In this document: in pieces, positions 54,814-62,583 of the stretch | Position numbering within the stretch: position 1 is the stretch's first letter | Layout: each line of letters starts with the position of its first letter | Assembly (NCBI GenBank): GCA_033765305.1 | Contig: JANRID010000070.1 | Location: forward strand, 1-64,000 | DNA from: RDXT01 sp033765305 | GTDB taxonomy: Bacteria; Bacteroidota; Bacteroidia; J057 | Reading direction: 5' to 3' | DNA: 64,000 nucleotides | Translations under genes and position numbers: made by a program | Notes under the pieces: generated by a model | Database searches by the model: none | Seen by the model: only the letters and a program-made list of their open reading frames with translations | Told to the model about the DNA's origin: nothing

Positions 54814-55556
54814 ATGCCCAGGGCCTCGATCATCAGGCGGGCGGCGGCAGCCCCGCTGAACTGCTGCTGGCCGGTGATCAGGTTGCCGTCGCGCACGGCA
54901 AACGCCTTGAACATGCCGCCGGTGATGAAGTTGGTCCCGGCAATTTTCTTTGCCTCGGTTTCGATCCAGAACGGCTGGATGCGCTGGCCTACAAAGCTGT
55001 CGGCGAAGGCCTCTTCAGCGTCGGCAAAGCCGGTCCAGGTTTTGCCGTCCACCAGCAGCTTGCCGTCGGAGCTGCGGGCGTGGAGCAGCACGCAGGTGGC
55101 GTGGCATACGATGCCTACGGCCTTGCGGGCTTCGTAGAATTGCACCACCAGCTCGTGCAGCGCGCGGTTGTCCACAAAGGTGTACATCGGGCTTTGGCCG
55201 CCGGTGAGGAAGATCCCATCGTAGTCCTCCAGGCGGATTTCGCTGATGGGGCGGGTAGCCTCCACCAGGGCCGCATGGGCGGGCGAACGCTTGAAGCCGA
55301 GCGAGATCAGGTCGTGGGCCGAGTATCCGCTGGCATCTTCGGGGTCGGAATAGCCGTCAGCGGCGAGCTTGCCGCCTTCGGGCGAAAAGAGGTCCACCGT
55401 ATAGCCGCGTTCGGTAAATTCCCAGTAGGGATGGGTCAGTTCGGCCCACCAGAAGCCGATGGGCCAGCCGGTCTGCTGCGAAACAGCGGCATTGGCTGCG
55501 ATCAGGGCGATGCGCTTGGGTGCGCCGGGGTTCAGTACGTTGAGAGATGCGCTCAT
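54810..55556 (-). CDS. DJ-1/PfpI (Hsp31-like) family protein
   Basis: The 248-residue protein matches the glutamine-amidotransferase-like DJ-1/PfpI fold. The nucleophile elbow is IVCHATC with C151 and H152. Other landmarks are LTHPYWEFTERGYTVDLFSPEGG and DYDGIFLTGGQSPMYTF. Members are stress chaperones, glyoxalases or amidases. It starts 117 bp from an oppositely oriented HxlR regulator, and a -7 element (TAACTTTG on the minus strand at 55584-55591) lies just upstream. That arrangement suggests HxlR control. Confidence 0.87.
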   Translation of the reverse strand: MSASLNVLNPGAPKRIALIAANAAVSQQTGWPIGFWWAELTHPYWEFTERGYTVDLFSPEGGKLAADGYSDPEDASGYSAHDLISLGFKRSPAHAALVEATRPISEIRLEDYDGIFLTGGQSPMYTFVDNRALHELVVQFYEARKAVGIVCHATCVLLHARSSDGKLLVDGKTWTGFADAEEAFADSFVGQRIQPFWIETEAKKIAGTNFITGGMFKAFAVRDGNLITGQQQFSGAAAARLMIEALGI

Positions 55557-55579
55557 AGGAGACTGGTTGAAGATTCAGG

Positions 55580-55610
55580 TTGGCAAAGTTACGGATGTAT
55601 GCTACTTTTG
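55580..55610 (+). promoter_or_regulatory. Overlapping divergent promoters between PfpI and HxlR genes
   Basis: For hxlR: TTG at 55580-55582 and TACTTTTG at 55603-55610, 20 bp apart. For the PfpI gene on the minus strand: TAACTTTG at 55584-55591. The two overlap, so one bound regulator could control both. Confidence 0.55.
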
Positions 55611-55673
55611 TGCTTGTACATACCTAATTTACAGGTACTGCTATTTTAGATAGTTATTAGTTATCAATGAATT

Positions 55674-56033
55674 ATGCCAGACTTTCGGTACAACAACAAG
55701 ATCTACTACAACCCGGTGGAGTTTGCCATGGACCGCATCGGGGGCACGTGGAAGATGCCCATTCTATGGCGGCTCAAGGGCCGCGTGTTCCGCTTCAGCG
55801 AACTGAAAAAGGACATTCCCCACATCACCGACCGGGTGCTGACCACCCAGCTCCGCGAGCTGGAGGCCGACGGGCTGATCAGCCGCACGGTCTTCCCGGT
55901 GGTGCCGCCCCACGTGGAGTATGCCATCACCGAAAGCGGGCTGCGGGTCATTCCGGTGGTGCAGGCCATCCGCACCCTCGGCCTGGACATGATGCGGGCG
56001 GCGGGGATCGACATGCAAGGGTACGAGCCCTGA
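55674..56033 (+). CDS. HxlR-type winged-helix regulator
   Basis: The 119-residue protein has the HxlR pattern: YYNPVEFAMDRIGGTWKMPILWRLKGRVFRFSELKKDIPHITDRVLTTQLRELEADGLISRTVF, ending with VEYAITESGLRVIPVV. A typical redox-sensing cysteine is absent: the usual C-P-V near residue 13 is replaced by NPVEF. It is divergent from the DJ-1/PfpI gene and probably regulates it. Confidence 0.9.
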   Translation: MPDFRYNNKIYYNPVEFAMDRIGGTWKMPILWRLKGRVFRFSELKKDIPHITDRVLTTQLRELEADGLISRTVFPVVPPHVEYAITESGLRVIPVVQAIRTLGLDMMRAAGIDMQGYEP

Positions 56034-56117
56034 ATCGGGCGCAGCAGGCCTCTCCGCTTCAGTCCGCCTTCGCAAATTCCGCGCAAAAGCCCTATCTTTA
56101 CCCCAAAGCAGAGCGGT

Positions 56118-56969
56118 ATGGCGCTTGAGGACAAATACATCAACCCCTTCACCGACTACGGCTTCAAGAAGCTGTTCGGGAGCGAGCCGAACAAGGAGCT
56201 GCTGATCGACTTCCTCAACCAGGTGCTGCCCGAGCGGCACCAGGTGCAGTCGCTTTCCTATACCCCTACCGAGCAGCTCGGCGCAACGGAGCTTGACCGC
56301 AAGGCCATCTTTGACCTCTACTGCACCAGCCCCAGCGGCGAGCGCTTCATTGTGGAAATTCAGAAAGCCAAGCAGAATTTCTTCAAGGACCGCAGCGTCT
56401 ATTATTCGACCTTCCCCATCCAGGAGCAGGCCAAAAAAGGCGAATGGGACTTCCGCCTCGCAGCGGTGTACACCGTCGGCATTCTCGACTTCGTCTTCGA
56501 CGAGGATAAGCAGGACAGCGAGGTGCGCCACGAGGTCAAGCTGAAAGACCAGCACTGCCAGGTCTTCTACGACAAGCTCACCTTCATCTACTTGGAGATG
56601 CCGAAGTTTCAGAAGACCGAGGCCGAGCTGGAAACCAACTTCGACAAGTGGATGTACGTGCTCAAGCACCTGCACAACCTCCAAAACCGGCCTGCGGCCC
56701 TGCAGGAGCGGGTGTTTCAGAAACTGTTCGAGGCCGCTGAAATCGCCCGCTTCCAGCCCGAAGAAAAAGCCCGCTACGAAGCCAGCCTCAAATACTACCG
56801 CGACCTCAAGAATGTGGTGGACACCTCGTTCATGGAAGGCAAGGCGGAAAAAGAAACCGACATCATCCTCCGGGCGCATGCCATAGGCCTGGCCCTGGAG
56901 GTCATCAGCCAGCTTACCGGAAAATCCGTCGAGGAGGTTCAGGCAATCCTCCGCAAAGCCGGGCGCTGA
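56118..56969 (+). CDS. Rpn-family recombination-promoting nuclease
   Basis: The 283-residue protein starts with the Rpn/PDDEXK_2 hallmark YINPFTDYGFKKLFGSEPNKELLIDFLNQVL and carries D66 in FDLYCTSPSGERFIVEIQKAKQ, with E80 and Q82 as the E-x-Q variant of PD-(D/E)XK. A C-terminal region of about 85 residues (LFEAAEIARFQPEEKARYEASLKYYRDLKN... to ILRKAGR) is helical. Members promote RecA-independent recombination and some act in phage defence. The next open frame repeats its last 85 residues. A -7-like TATCTTTA lies upstream. Confidence 0.9.
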   Translation: MALEDKYINPFTDYGFKKLFGSEPNKELLIDFLNQVLPERHQVQSLSYTPTEQLGATELDRKAIFDLYCTSPSGERFIVEIQKAKQNFFKDRSVYYSTFPIQEQAKKGEWDFRLAAVYTVGILDFVFDEDKQDSEVRHEVKLKDQHCQVFYDKLTFIYLEMPKFQKTEAELETNFDKWMYVLKHLHNLQNRPAALQERVFQKLFEAAEIARFQPEEKARYEASLKYYRDLKNVVDTSFMEGKAEKETDIILRAHAIGLALEVISQLTGKSVEEVQAILRKAGR

Positions 56970-56978
56970 AGGCTGGGC

Positions 56979-57344
56979 ATGTATGCATATAATCCTATGC
57001 CAACACCGAAAACCATGGCACATCAGGCCCCATCCCTTCGCACAGGCAGCAGCTTCCAGCAGTTGTCCCAGGCCGCTGAAATTACCCGTTTCCGGCTTGA
57101 AGAAAAAGCCCGCCATGCAGCCAGGCTCAAATACCACCGCGATCTGAAAAACGTAACAGACCCTTCGTTCATGGAAGGGTTCGTGGAAGGGTTCGTGGAA
57201 GGGTTTATGAAAGGGGTCATGGAAGCAAAAACCGACATGATCCTCCGGGCCCACGGCACAGGCCTGGCCCTGGAGGTCATCAGCCAGATTGCCGGGAAAT
57301 CCGTCGAAGAAATCCAGGCGGTACTCCGCAAGGCGGGCCGCTGA
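56979..57344 (+). pseudogene. Duplicated C-terminal fragment of the Rpn nuclease
   Basis: The frame encodes 121 residues. The last 90 or so repeat the end of the upstream Rpn protein: SQAAEITRFRLEEKARHAARLKYHRDLKN... and TDMILRAHGTGLALEVISQIAGKSVEEIQAVLRKAGR. The nuclease domain (first 200 residues) is missing. A tetrad of FVEGFVEGFMKG is inserted after PSFMEG, apparently by slippage of TTCGTGGAAGGG. It starts 9 bp after the Rpn stop. It is probably a broken tandem copy, but a standalone helical protein cannot be ruled out. Confidence 0.75.
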
Positions 57345-57366
57345 GCGCACGATCACCCCCTGCCCT

Positions 57367-58008
57367 ATGCTCGATTTGTATCACGCCCGCGTCCGGCAGG
57401 CAATCGCCAACAAAACCGCCGCGGCGCAGACCCTCCTCGATGCCTGCCTCGAACAGATCGGGGCGGCCATGCAGGCCCTGCCGCCCGAAGCAGCCGAAAC
57501 CCTGGCCGCTATCGCCCGCACCCGCCGTGTGGAAAAGGGGGAGTTTCTCCTGCGCGAAGGCGAAGTCTGCACCGCAGGCTACTGGGTGGAGTCCGGCATC
57601 CTGCGAAAATATACCCTCAGCCCCTCAGGCAAGGAGATTACCAGCGAACTCTGCCTTCCGCATGATATGGCCATCTCCCTGCAAAGCTACACCCTCCAGC
57701 TCCCCAGCCGGGAGTATATCCAGGCCGTGACCGCAGGCAGCGTCTCCCTCATCCAGCACCGGGACTATGAGCCGCTCAAGCGGCAGTTTCCCGCCCTCCA
57801 GGCCCTCGATATGATGCTCACCGAGTACTATGCCCTCTGGCTGGAGGAGCGTCTCTGGCAGTTTCACACCCTCGACGCCACGGCGCGCTACCGCCTGCTC
57901 GCGGAGCAGCAGCCCCAGCTCCTGCGCGAAGTGCCCCTGACCCACATCGCCTCCTTCCTGGGCATTACCCTGGAGACGCTCAGCCGCATCCGCGCCCGCT
58001 ACGAATAG
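57367..58008 (+). CDS. Crp/Fnr-family regulator, cNMP-binding
   Basis: The 213-residue protein has an N-terminal cyclic-nucleotide-binding-like beta barrel (RVEKGEFLLREGEVCTAGYWVESGILRKYTLSPSGKEI) and a C-terminal winged helix (LREVPLTHIASFLGITLETLSRIRARYE). The usual cAMP-binding R in the phosphate cassette is not obvious, so the effector is unknown. It is typical of numerous Bacteroidetes Crp-like regulators. The stop is 2 bp from the convergent fatty-acid-hydroxylase gene. Start is the ATG at 57367. Confidence 0.87.
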   Translation: MLDLYHARVRQAIANKTAAAQTLLDACLEQIGAAMQALPPEAAETLAAIARTRRVEKGEFLLREGEVCTAGYWVESGILRKYTLSPSGKEITSELCLPHDMAISLQSYTLQLPSREYIQAVTAGSVSLIQHRDYEPLKRQFPALQALDMMLTEYYALWLEERLWQFHTLDATARYRLLAEQQPQLLREVPLTHIASFLGITLETLSRIRARYE

Positions 58009-58010
58009 CC

Positions 58011-59102
58011 TCAGCCCCGGCGCTCCAGCCGGATCTCGCGGCTGCGCGCCCGCGCCTGGCAGGCCAGGATATAGCCCGCCTGCCGCTCGGCTTCGCTCAG
58101 GGCCGGCGCTTCGGGCATCTCCACCATGCCCGATGCGCAATAGAGCTTGCAGGTGCCGCAGCGGCCCCGGCGGCAGGCATGCGGCAGCGGAATCTGCTGA
58201 TCGAGCGCGGCTTGCAGGATCGTCTCGCCTTCCCCCGCCGAAAAGCGGTAGTCTGCCCCATGCACCTGCGCATAGATCTGCGCCGGACCTGCTGCTTCAG
58301 CAGCACTTGCCTGATTTTCAGTCGTATGCGGGGCCTTTTCCCGCTCGAAGATCTGCCGGTGCCGGCTTTCGTAGTCTTTAAACTCGGTGCCCATCCACTT
58401 GTCCCACCAGGTGAAATACAGCCCGTAGTTGCCGTCGAACAACTGGTGGTGCATGTTGTGGTGGGTCGAGGCGGTCTTGTACTTCAGCAGCGGCCAGCGC
58501 GTCCAGCCCTGGGGGTACAGCTCGTAGCCGAGGTGCGCCAGCACGTTGTTGAGCATGTCGAAGACCTGCACCGCGATGACCACGCCGATGTGCACCGGCA
58601 TGACGAAGGGCAGCAAAAAGGTTACCAGCCCTTCCAGGATGGCCTCCGAAGGGTGGAAGGCGAAGGAGGTGAGCGGCGAAGGATCCGTGCTTTCGTGGTG
58701 CACCCGGTGGAAAAACCGGTACAGCCGCGGGTGGTGCATGGCGCGGTGCGACCAGTAGAAGAAGGTATCGTTGAGCAGCAGGGCAATGATGAAGCTGAGG
58801 ATCAGCCAGCCCCAGCCGTATTCGCCCGCATCCTGGTAAAGGCGGGTGTAGCCCAGCGAATCGAGGTAGAGCAGCGTCACGTCCATGAGGGCGAAGATCC
58901 CGATGGTGACGCCGGAGTGCAGCAGGTCGTGGCGGAAGTGATGCCCGCTGGCCTGCCGGGTCTCCTGGATGCGGATGCGCTGGAAGCGCTTTTTCCAGAT
59001 CACCCAGAACGCGAGGAACAGGGGCAGGCTGAAAATCAGGTAGGTAAGCAGGCCCTCCAGCAGGGAGGCGGGCAGATGGCTGGCGAAAAACGGAAGCGTC
59101 AT
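58011..59102 (-). CDS. Fatty-acid hydroxylase fused to a 2Fe-2S ferredoxin
   Basis: The 363-residue protein has an N-terminal integral-membrane di-iron hydroxylase (sterol-desaturase superfamily) with histidine boxes HRAMHH (119-124), HRVHHE (132-137) and HHNMHH (214-219), plus about four to five helices. A linker (residues 250-275) leads to a plant-type ferredoxin domain with C310, C315, C318 and C348 as the 2Fe-2S ligands (HACRRGRCGTCK and ILACQA). The fused ferredoxin probably feeds electrons to the hydroxylase. Substrate is unknown; lipid or carotenoid is likely. Inner membrane. Confidence 0.88.
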   Translation of the reverse strand: MTLPFFASHLPASLLEGLLTYLIFSLPLFLAFWVIWKKRFQRIRIQETRQASGHHFRHDLLHSGVTIGIFALMDVTLLYLDSLGYTRLYQDAGEYGWGWLILSFIIALLLNDTFFYWSHRAMHHPRLYRFFHRVHHESTDPSPLTSFAFHPSEAILEGLVTFLLPFVMPVHIGVVIAVQVFDMLNNVLAHLGYELYPQGWTRWPLLKYKTASTHHNMHHQLFDGNYGLYFTWWDKWMGTEFKDYESRHRQIFEREKAPHTTENQASAAEAAGPAQIYAQVHGADYRFSAGEGETILQAALDQQIPLPHACRRGRCGTCKLYCASGMVEMPEAPALSEAERQAGYILACQARARSREIRLERRG

Positions 59103-59229
59103 AGCAGATGCGGCGTGATAGGATGACTCCGCAAACTTGCGGCGCCCGGCCGGAGCATCATTTGATGCAGATCAAATAATTCCGCCCGGCCAGGCCGGAG
59201 ATTTGCAGCATCCACCTGATTCCATCCGC

Positions 59230-60300
59230 ATGCAGACCCGTATTCCCGGCTTCGACCTCGCCCGCGCCTATGCCATCTGGGGCATGTTCATCGTCAATTT
59301 CAACGTCGCCTTCGGCGATCCGGCCGATGCCTCGCCGCTGGGGCGCTTCCTGGCCTTCTTCAACGGCAACTCCAGCACGCTGTTCGTGATGCTGGCGGGC
59401 ATGGGCCTGTCCATCCTGGCCCGCAGCAAGGCCGATGCCGCTGCCCGCCGCGCACTCCGGGGGGTGATCCTCCGGCGGGCGCTCTTTCTCTTCGGGACGG
59501 GCCTGCTGCTCCAGCTCTGGTGGCCCGCCGACATCCTGCATTTCTACGGCGTGTACATGCTCCTCGCAGCCGGGCTGCTCTTTGCGCCGCAGGCGGCTTA
59601 TCTCTGGGGCGCCCTGGGCGCCGTGCTGCTATTTCACCTGGGGCTGCTGCTCATCCCCTTCGAAACCGGCTGGGACCTGGCCCGGCTCCAGTACCCCGAT
59701 TTCTGGACGCCCGTCGGCTTCCTGCGCAACACCTTCTACAACGGCTGGAATCCCGTCTTTCCCTGGCTGGCCTTTTTCCTCGCGGGCATGTACCTGGGCC
59801 GCCTCGACTGGAGCCGCCCGCAGCTGAAACGGCGCATCTTCCTGCTGGGCGCCGCCGGCTGGCTGGCTATGCTGCTGCTGCAAGGCTGGGCCGAAGGTGC
59901 CCTGCCGCCCGGCCCCTGGCGCGATTATGTGCTCGCCGATTACCTGCCGCCGGCCCTGCCCTTCATGACCGGCACGGCGTCGTTTTCGCTCATGGTGCTG
60001 GCCCTCTGCGTCTATGCCGGCGAAGCCTGGGGACAGACCCGCCCTGCCCAGGCCCTGGCCGCCACCGGACGCATGACCCTCACGCACTACGTGATGCACG
60101 TGACCCTCGGCATGATCCTCCTCGCGGTCCTTACGGGCAACACGGACGTACATGCCCTGCCCGCCCTGCCTCCGGAGCCGCCGGCGCTGATCCTGGGCTT
60201 TTCGACAGGCCTCTACGCGCTGAGCGTGGTCTTCAGCAGCCGCTGGTCGCGGCGCTTCCAGCACGGGCCGCTGGAGGGGGTGATGCGGCGGGTGGGGTGA
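59230..60300 (+). CDS. DUF418-family membrane protein
   Basis: The 356-residue protein starts IPGFDLARAYAIWGMFIVNFNVAFGD, has about 8-9 hydrophobic helices, and ends with a DUF418 domain (GRMTLTHYVMHVTLGMILL ... LYALSVVFSSRWSRRFQHGPLEGVMRRVG). DUF418 proteins are widespread and their role is unclear; an acyltransferase-like function has been suggested. It is inner-membrane. A piece of its 3' end is echoed at 61254-61276. Start is the ATG at 59230, where the family N terminus begins. Confidence 0.85.
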   Translation: MQTRIPGFDLARAYAIWGMFIVNFNVAFGDPADASPLGRFLAFFNGNSSTLFVMLAGMGLSILARSKADAAARRALRGVILRRALFLFGTGLLLQLWWPADILHFYGVYMLLAAGLLFAPQAAYLWGALGAVLLFHLGLLLIPFETGWDLARLQYPDFWTPVGFLRNTFYNGWNPVFPWLAFFLAGMYLGRLDWSRPQLKRRIFLLGAAGWLAMLLLQGWAEGALPPGPWRDYVLADYLPPALPFMTGTASFSLMVLALCVYAGEAWGQTRPAQALAATGRMTLTHYVMHVTLGMILLAVLTGNTDVHALPALPPEPPALILGFSTGLYALSVVFSSRWSRRFQHGPLEGVMRRVG

Positions 60301-60377
60301 TGCATCAAACGGCTCCTGGTGCCGACTTGCCGCCGGGCATCCATAAGCCGCTGCCAGACGCTCGTCAGGGCAACGCG

Positions 60378-60977
60378 TCAGAGTGGCTTGGGTTTCTGCT
60401 GCTGGCCTGCCCAAAAAGCAATTTCATCTATGCGTTTTTGCCGGGTTTCGGGCCGCCGGGCCAGCACCAGGGAGGTTAACATGATTTTTCTGTCTGACTT
60501 GCTCAGGCTTACAAAATAGTCCCGGGCCCCTTCGTATCGCTCAAACGCTTTTTCCAGGTCGTCCGGGATGAGCAGCGCCTCTGCCGCATCCAGCAATTCC
60601 CACGAGCCATTTTGCTTGGCGATGGCAATGGCGTCAAGCCCTGCCGGGGCCATCAGCCCCTGATCCATAAGCTGCTGCACTTTTTCTTTGTTGATTTTCG
60701 ACCAGGTACTTTTGGGTTTTCGCCTGCTGAAAAACTGGCGGGAAGTTTCGGCGTCGATTTTGACTTTTTTGCTGTCTATCCAGCCAAAACACAGGGCCAC
60801 ATCCACGGCCTCGCTCCAGCTGAGGGATGCCCTTCCCGACTTTTTGCTATAAAAAACAAGCCAGACCGCTTGTTTAGCCTGGTGGTGGTGTTCCAGCCAT
60901 TCCCTCCAGTCTGCCTGGCTTGCCGGATAAAAAATATCTGTTTCGTGCATGCTTGCTTCACCACCGTGGCTTTCCAT
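60378..60977 (-). CDS. YdeI/OmpD-associated family protein
   Basis: The 199-residue protein matches the YdeI family: DIFYPASQADWREWLEHHHQAKQAVWLVFYSKKSGRASLSWSEAVDVALCFGWIDSKK and RKPKSTWSKINKEKVQQL. Members occur across bacteria, and their role (resistance to cationic peptides is reported for some) is not settled. The start could be the ATG at 60950 (MHETDIFYP) if the first ten residues are not translated. It is the last GC-rich gene before the AT-rich island. Confidence 0.8.
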   Translation of the reverse strand: MESHGGEASMHETDIFYPASQADWREWLEHHHQAKQAVWLVFYSKKSGRASLSWSEAVDVALCFGWIDSKKVKIDAETSRQFFSRRKPKSTWSKINKEKVQQLMDQGLMAPAGLDAIAIAKQNGSWELLDAAEALLIPDDLEKAFERYEGARDYFVSLSKSDRKIMLTSLVLARRPETRQKRIDEIAFWAGQQQKPKPL

Positions 60978-61236
60978 TCTACAGCCAAAGTAGCTAAAAG
61001 TCCTTGCCCTGCCAACGGGGATGCAGGGAAAAAACGACGGGGTGGCACAGCCTGTCCCGTGCAGGGGGCTGGGGCGTGGCTGGGAGGCACGCTTCGATGG
61101 GGCAAAGCTCCGAAAAATCGGGCGCAGCGAGCATGCTGGGGAAATGTTGCAGGCATGCAGCTGCGAGGAGGGCGCAAAGCACCGGCCCCAGCGGTATGCA
61201 GCTCCCCGCCGCCCTCACCAGCGAAGCGGATCTGAA

Positions 61237-61321
61237 TGTCTTGGCTTTCCCGGCAGGCCTCTACGCGCAGAGCGTGCTATGCAGCAGCCTGTGGATGAGG
61301 CAGGTGGGTAGGGGATTTTGA
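61237..61321 (+). pseudogene. Relic of a DUF418 gene 3' end
   Basis: The frame ends VLAFPAGLYAQSVLCSSLWMRQVGRGF, resembling the DUF418 C terminus LGFSTGLYALSVVFSSRWSRRFQHGP. A 23-bp stretch (61254-61276) matches the DUF418 gene at 60206-60228 with one mismatch. This suggests a partial duplication or residual paralogue. Confidence 0.45.
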
Positions 61322-61453
61322 CAGGAGCGGATGCGAGCAGCTGCGGAACCTGGATGAGTCTGAAACGCAGCAGGGGAAATTCTCCTATTCAGCGGTCGCG
61401 GCGTAGGGGAAGAGGACATTTCCACACGCACAAAAGCCAATAGAATAGTTCAA

Positions 61454-61495
61454 GTTAGCACGTCTGCCCGCCTTGCCACAAATGCAATGTTGGGC
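61454..61495. other. attC-like boundary segment
   Basis: GTTAGCA at 61454-61460 and GTTGGGC at 61489-61495, with TTGCCACAAATGCAAT between, recall integron attC sites of Bacteroidetes (GTTRRRY cores). I did not find the matching RYYYAAC arm in the expected distance, so only a partial resemblance is claimed. Confidence 0.25.
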
Positions 61496-61510
61496 GTTTG
61501 TTGTTCTTTT

Positions 61511-62581
61511 TTATCGCACTACAATAACTTTAACATTAAAAGTCTTTCCTTGTATAGTCTGTTCGCCTTCCAATTCATTAAAGTTATTGATGTCCTGAAT
61601 AGCATTTGGTGCATAAATGAAAAATATAATTTCTGTTAGAACATTTACAACGTGATAGGATTGTAAATCTTCTTTCATCTGTTTAGTATATTTTTTATCG
61701 TCTGCCTTATCAATATGCTTAACTTCAATGATAATTCCTTCATTTTTCAAATAAAAATCTAATCTTTTGGCACTTCCACCATAGTTACTTGTGTCGTCTT
61801 CGTACTTGATTTCAGGAAATACAGATTTTAGACTGAAATAGAGTAAATCTTGAACGTCATACTCGTCTTTGATTGCGATTAAATTTCTGTTTTGCTTATC
61901 TTTTCCATATCGCAAGGTCAAATCAGTGATTTTTTTTACTGCATTTTCAAAATTCTCTAAAATATCAATTATTAAATCTTTCGCAGAAAGGTTGATATAT
62001 GTTGTTTTCGCAACTGCTTGCTTACTGAGATGACTTTGAAGTTCCGTTAGTATAATCAAATCAATAGTTTCTAATTCTTTTCTGCTTAACTCAGTAACGA
62101 AACTGTCTATTTCTGTTTCAAATTGATTTTGAAAAATATACTTCAAAATTTTAGTAGATACTTCATTTGAGTTTTCAGTTTTTAACTTATCCAAAAAACT
62201 TTGATGAAATTCAGGAAAGAATTTTTGCACTAAGAAAGTTTCTTTTGCTGATGCTTGTTTAACGAAAGTTTCAAGATGTTTATATGCCTGACTATTTTTA
62301 TCCGAAGTTAAAGATATGCCAATAAGTTTATACTTATCTTGTTTATAGTGTGCTACTCTTTTATTTTCAGGTTTGTTAATTATTGATAACTCTTCACTAT
62401 TGGGTGCTATTCCTTTAAACCCTTTGGCGGCTAATGTTTCTTCTTCACCTTGTAAATTCTCTATGCTTTTAGATTGTAATTGATTTTCGTCAATAATACG
62501 CAGATAACAAAACTCTTGAATAGTAGGGTACTCAAAAATCCTGTTTGTATTCTGCTGTATTATATCGTTTATCCAAGTCAT
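61511..62581 (-). CDS. DpnII/MboI-like PD-(D/E)XK nuclease, probable Argonaute effector
   Basis: This 356-residue protein begins 2 bp after the Argonaute stop (ATG at 62581). The C-terminal 110 residues match the DpnII/MboI-like REase domain: SVFPEIKYEDDTSNYGG, RLDFYLKNEGIIIEVKH with catalytic D275, E286 and K288, then QMKEDLQSYHVVNVLTEIIFFIYAP. This domain cuts double-stranded DNA in known members. Residues 1-240 have no family that I recognise. They include helical stretches and IQQNTNRIFEY near the start, so this may be the Argonaute-docking or regulatory part. The gene is AT-rich like its partner. Whether it is an effector nuclease is inference from coupling. Confidence 0.78.
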   Translation of the reverse strand: MTWINDIIQQNTNRIFEYPTIQEFCYLRIIDENQLQSKSIENLQGEEETLAAKGFKGIAPNSEELSIINKPENKRVAHYKQDKYKLIGISLTSDKNSQAYKHLETFVKQASAKETFLVQKFFPEFHQSFLDKLKTENSNEVSTKILKYIFQNQFETEIDSFVTELSRKELETIDLIILTELQSHLSKQAVAKTTYINLSAKDLIIDILENFENAVKKITDLTLRYGKDKQNRNLIAIKDEYDVQDLLYFSLKSVFPEIKYEDDTSNYGGSAKRLDFYLKNEGIIIEVKHIDKADDKKYTKQMKEDLQSYHVVNVLTEIIFFIYAPNAIQDINNFNELEGEQTIQGKTFNVKVIVVR

Positions 62582-62583
62582 AA

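Larger units (their letters stand above)
60978..61510. other. Island boundary region, no intact gene
   Basis: About 530 bases between the YdeI-like gene and the AT-rich operon. It contains a DUF418-like relic at about 61237-61321 and an attC-like segment at about 61454-61495. After that the base composition becomes AT-rich. No intact gene is visible. Confidence 0.6.
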
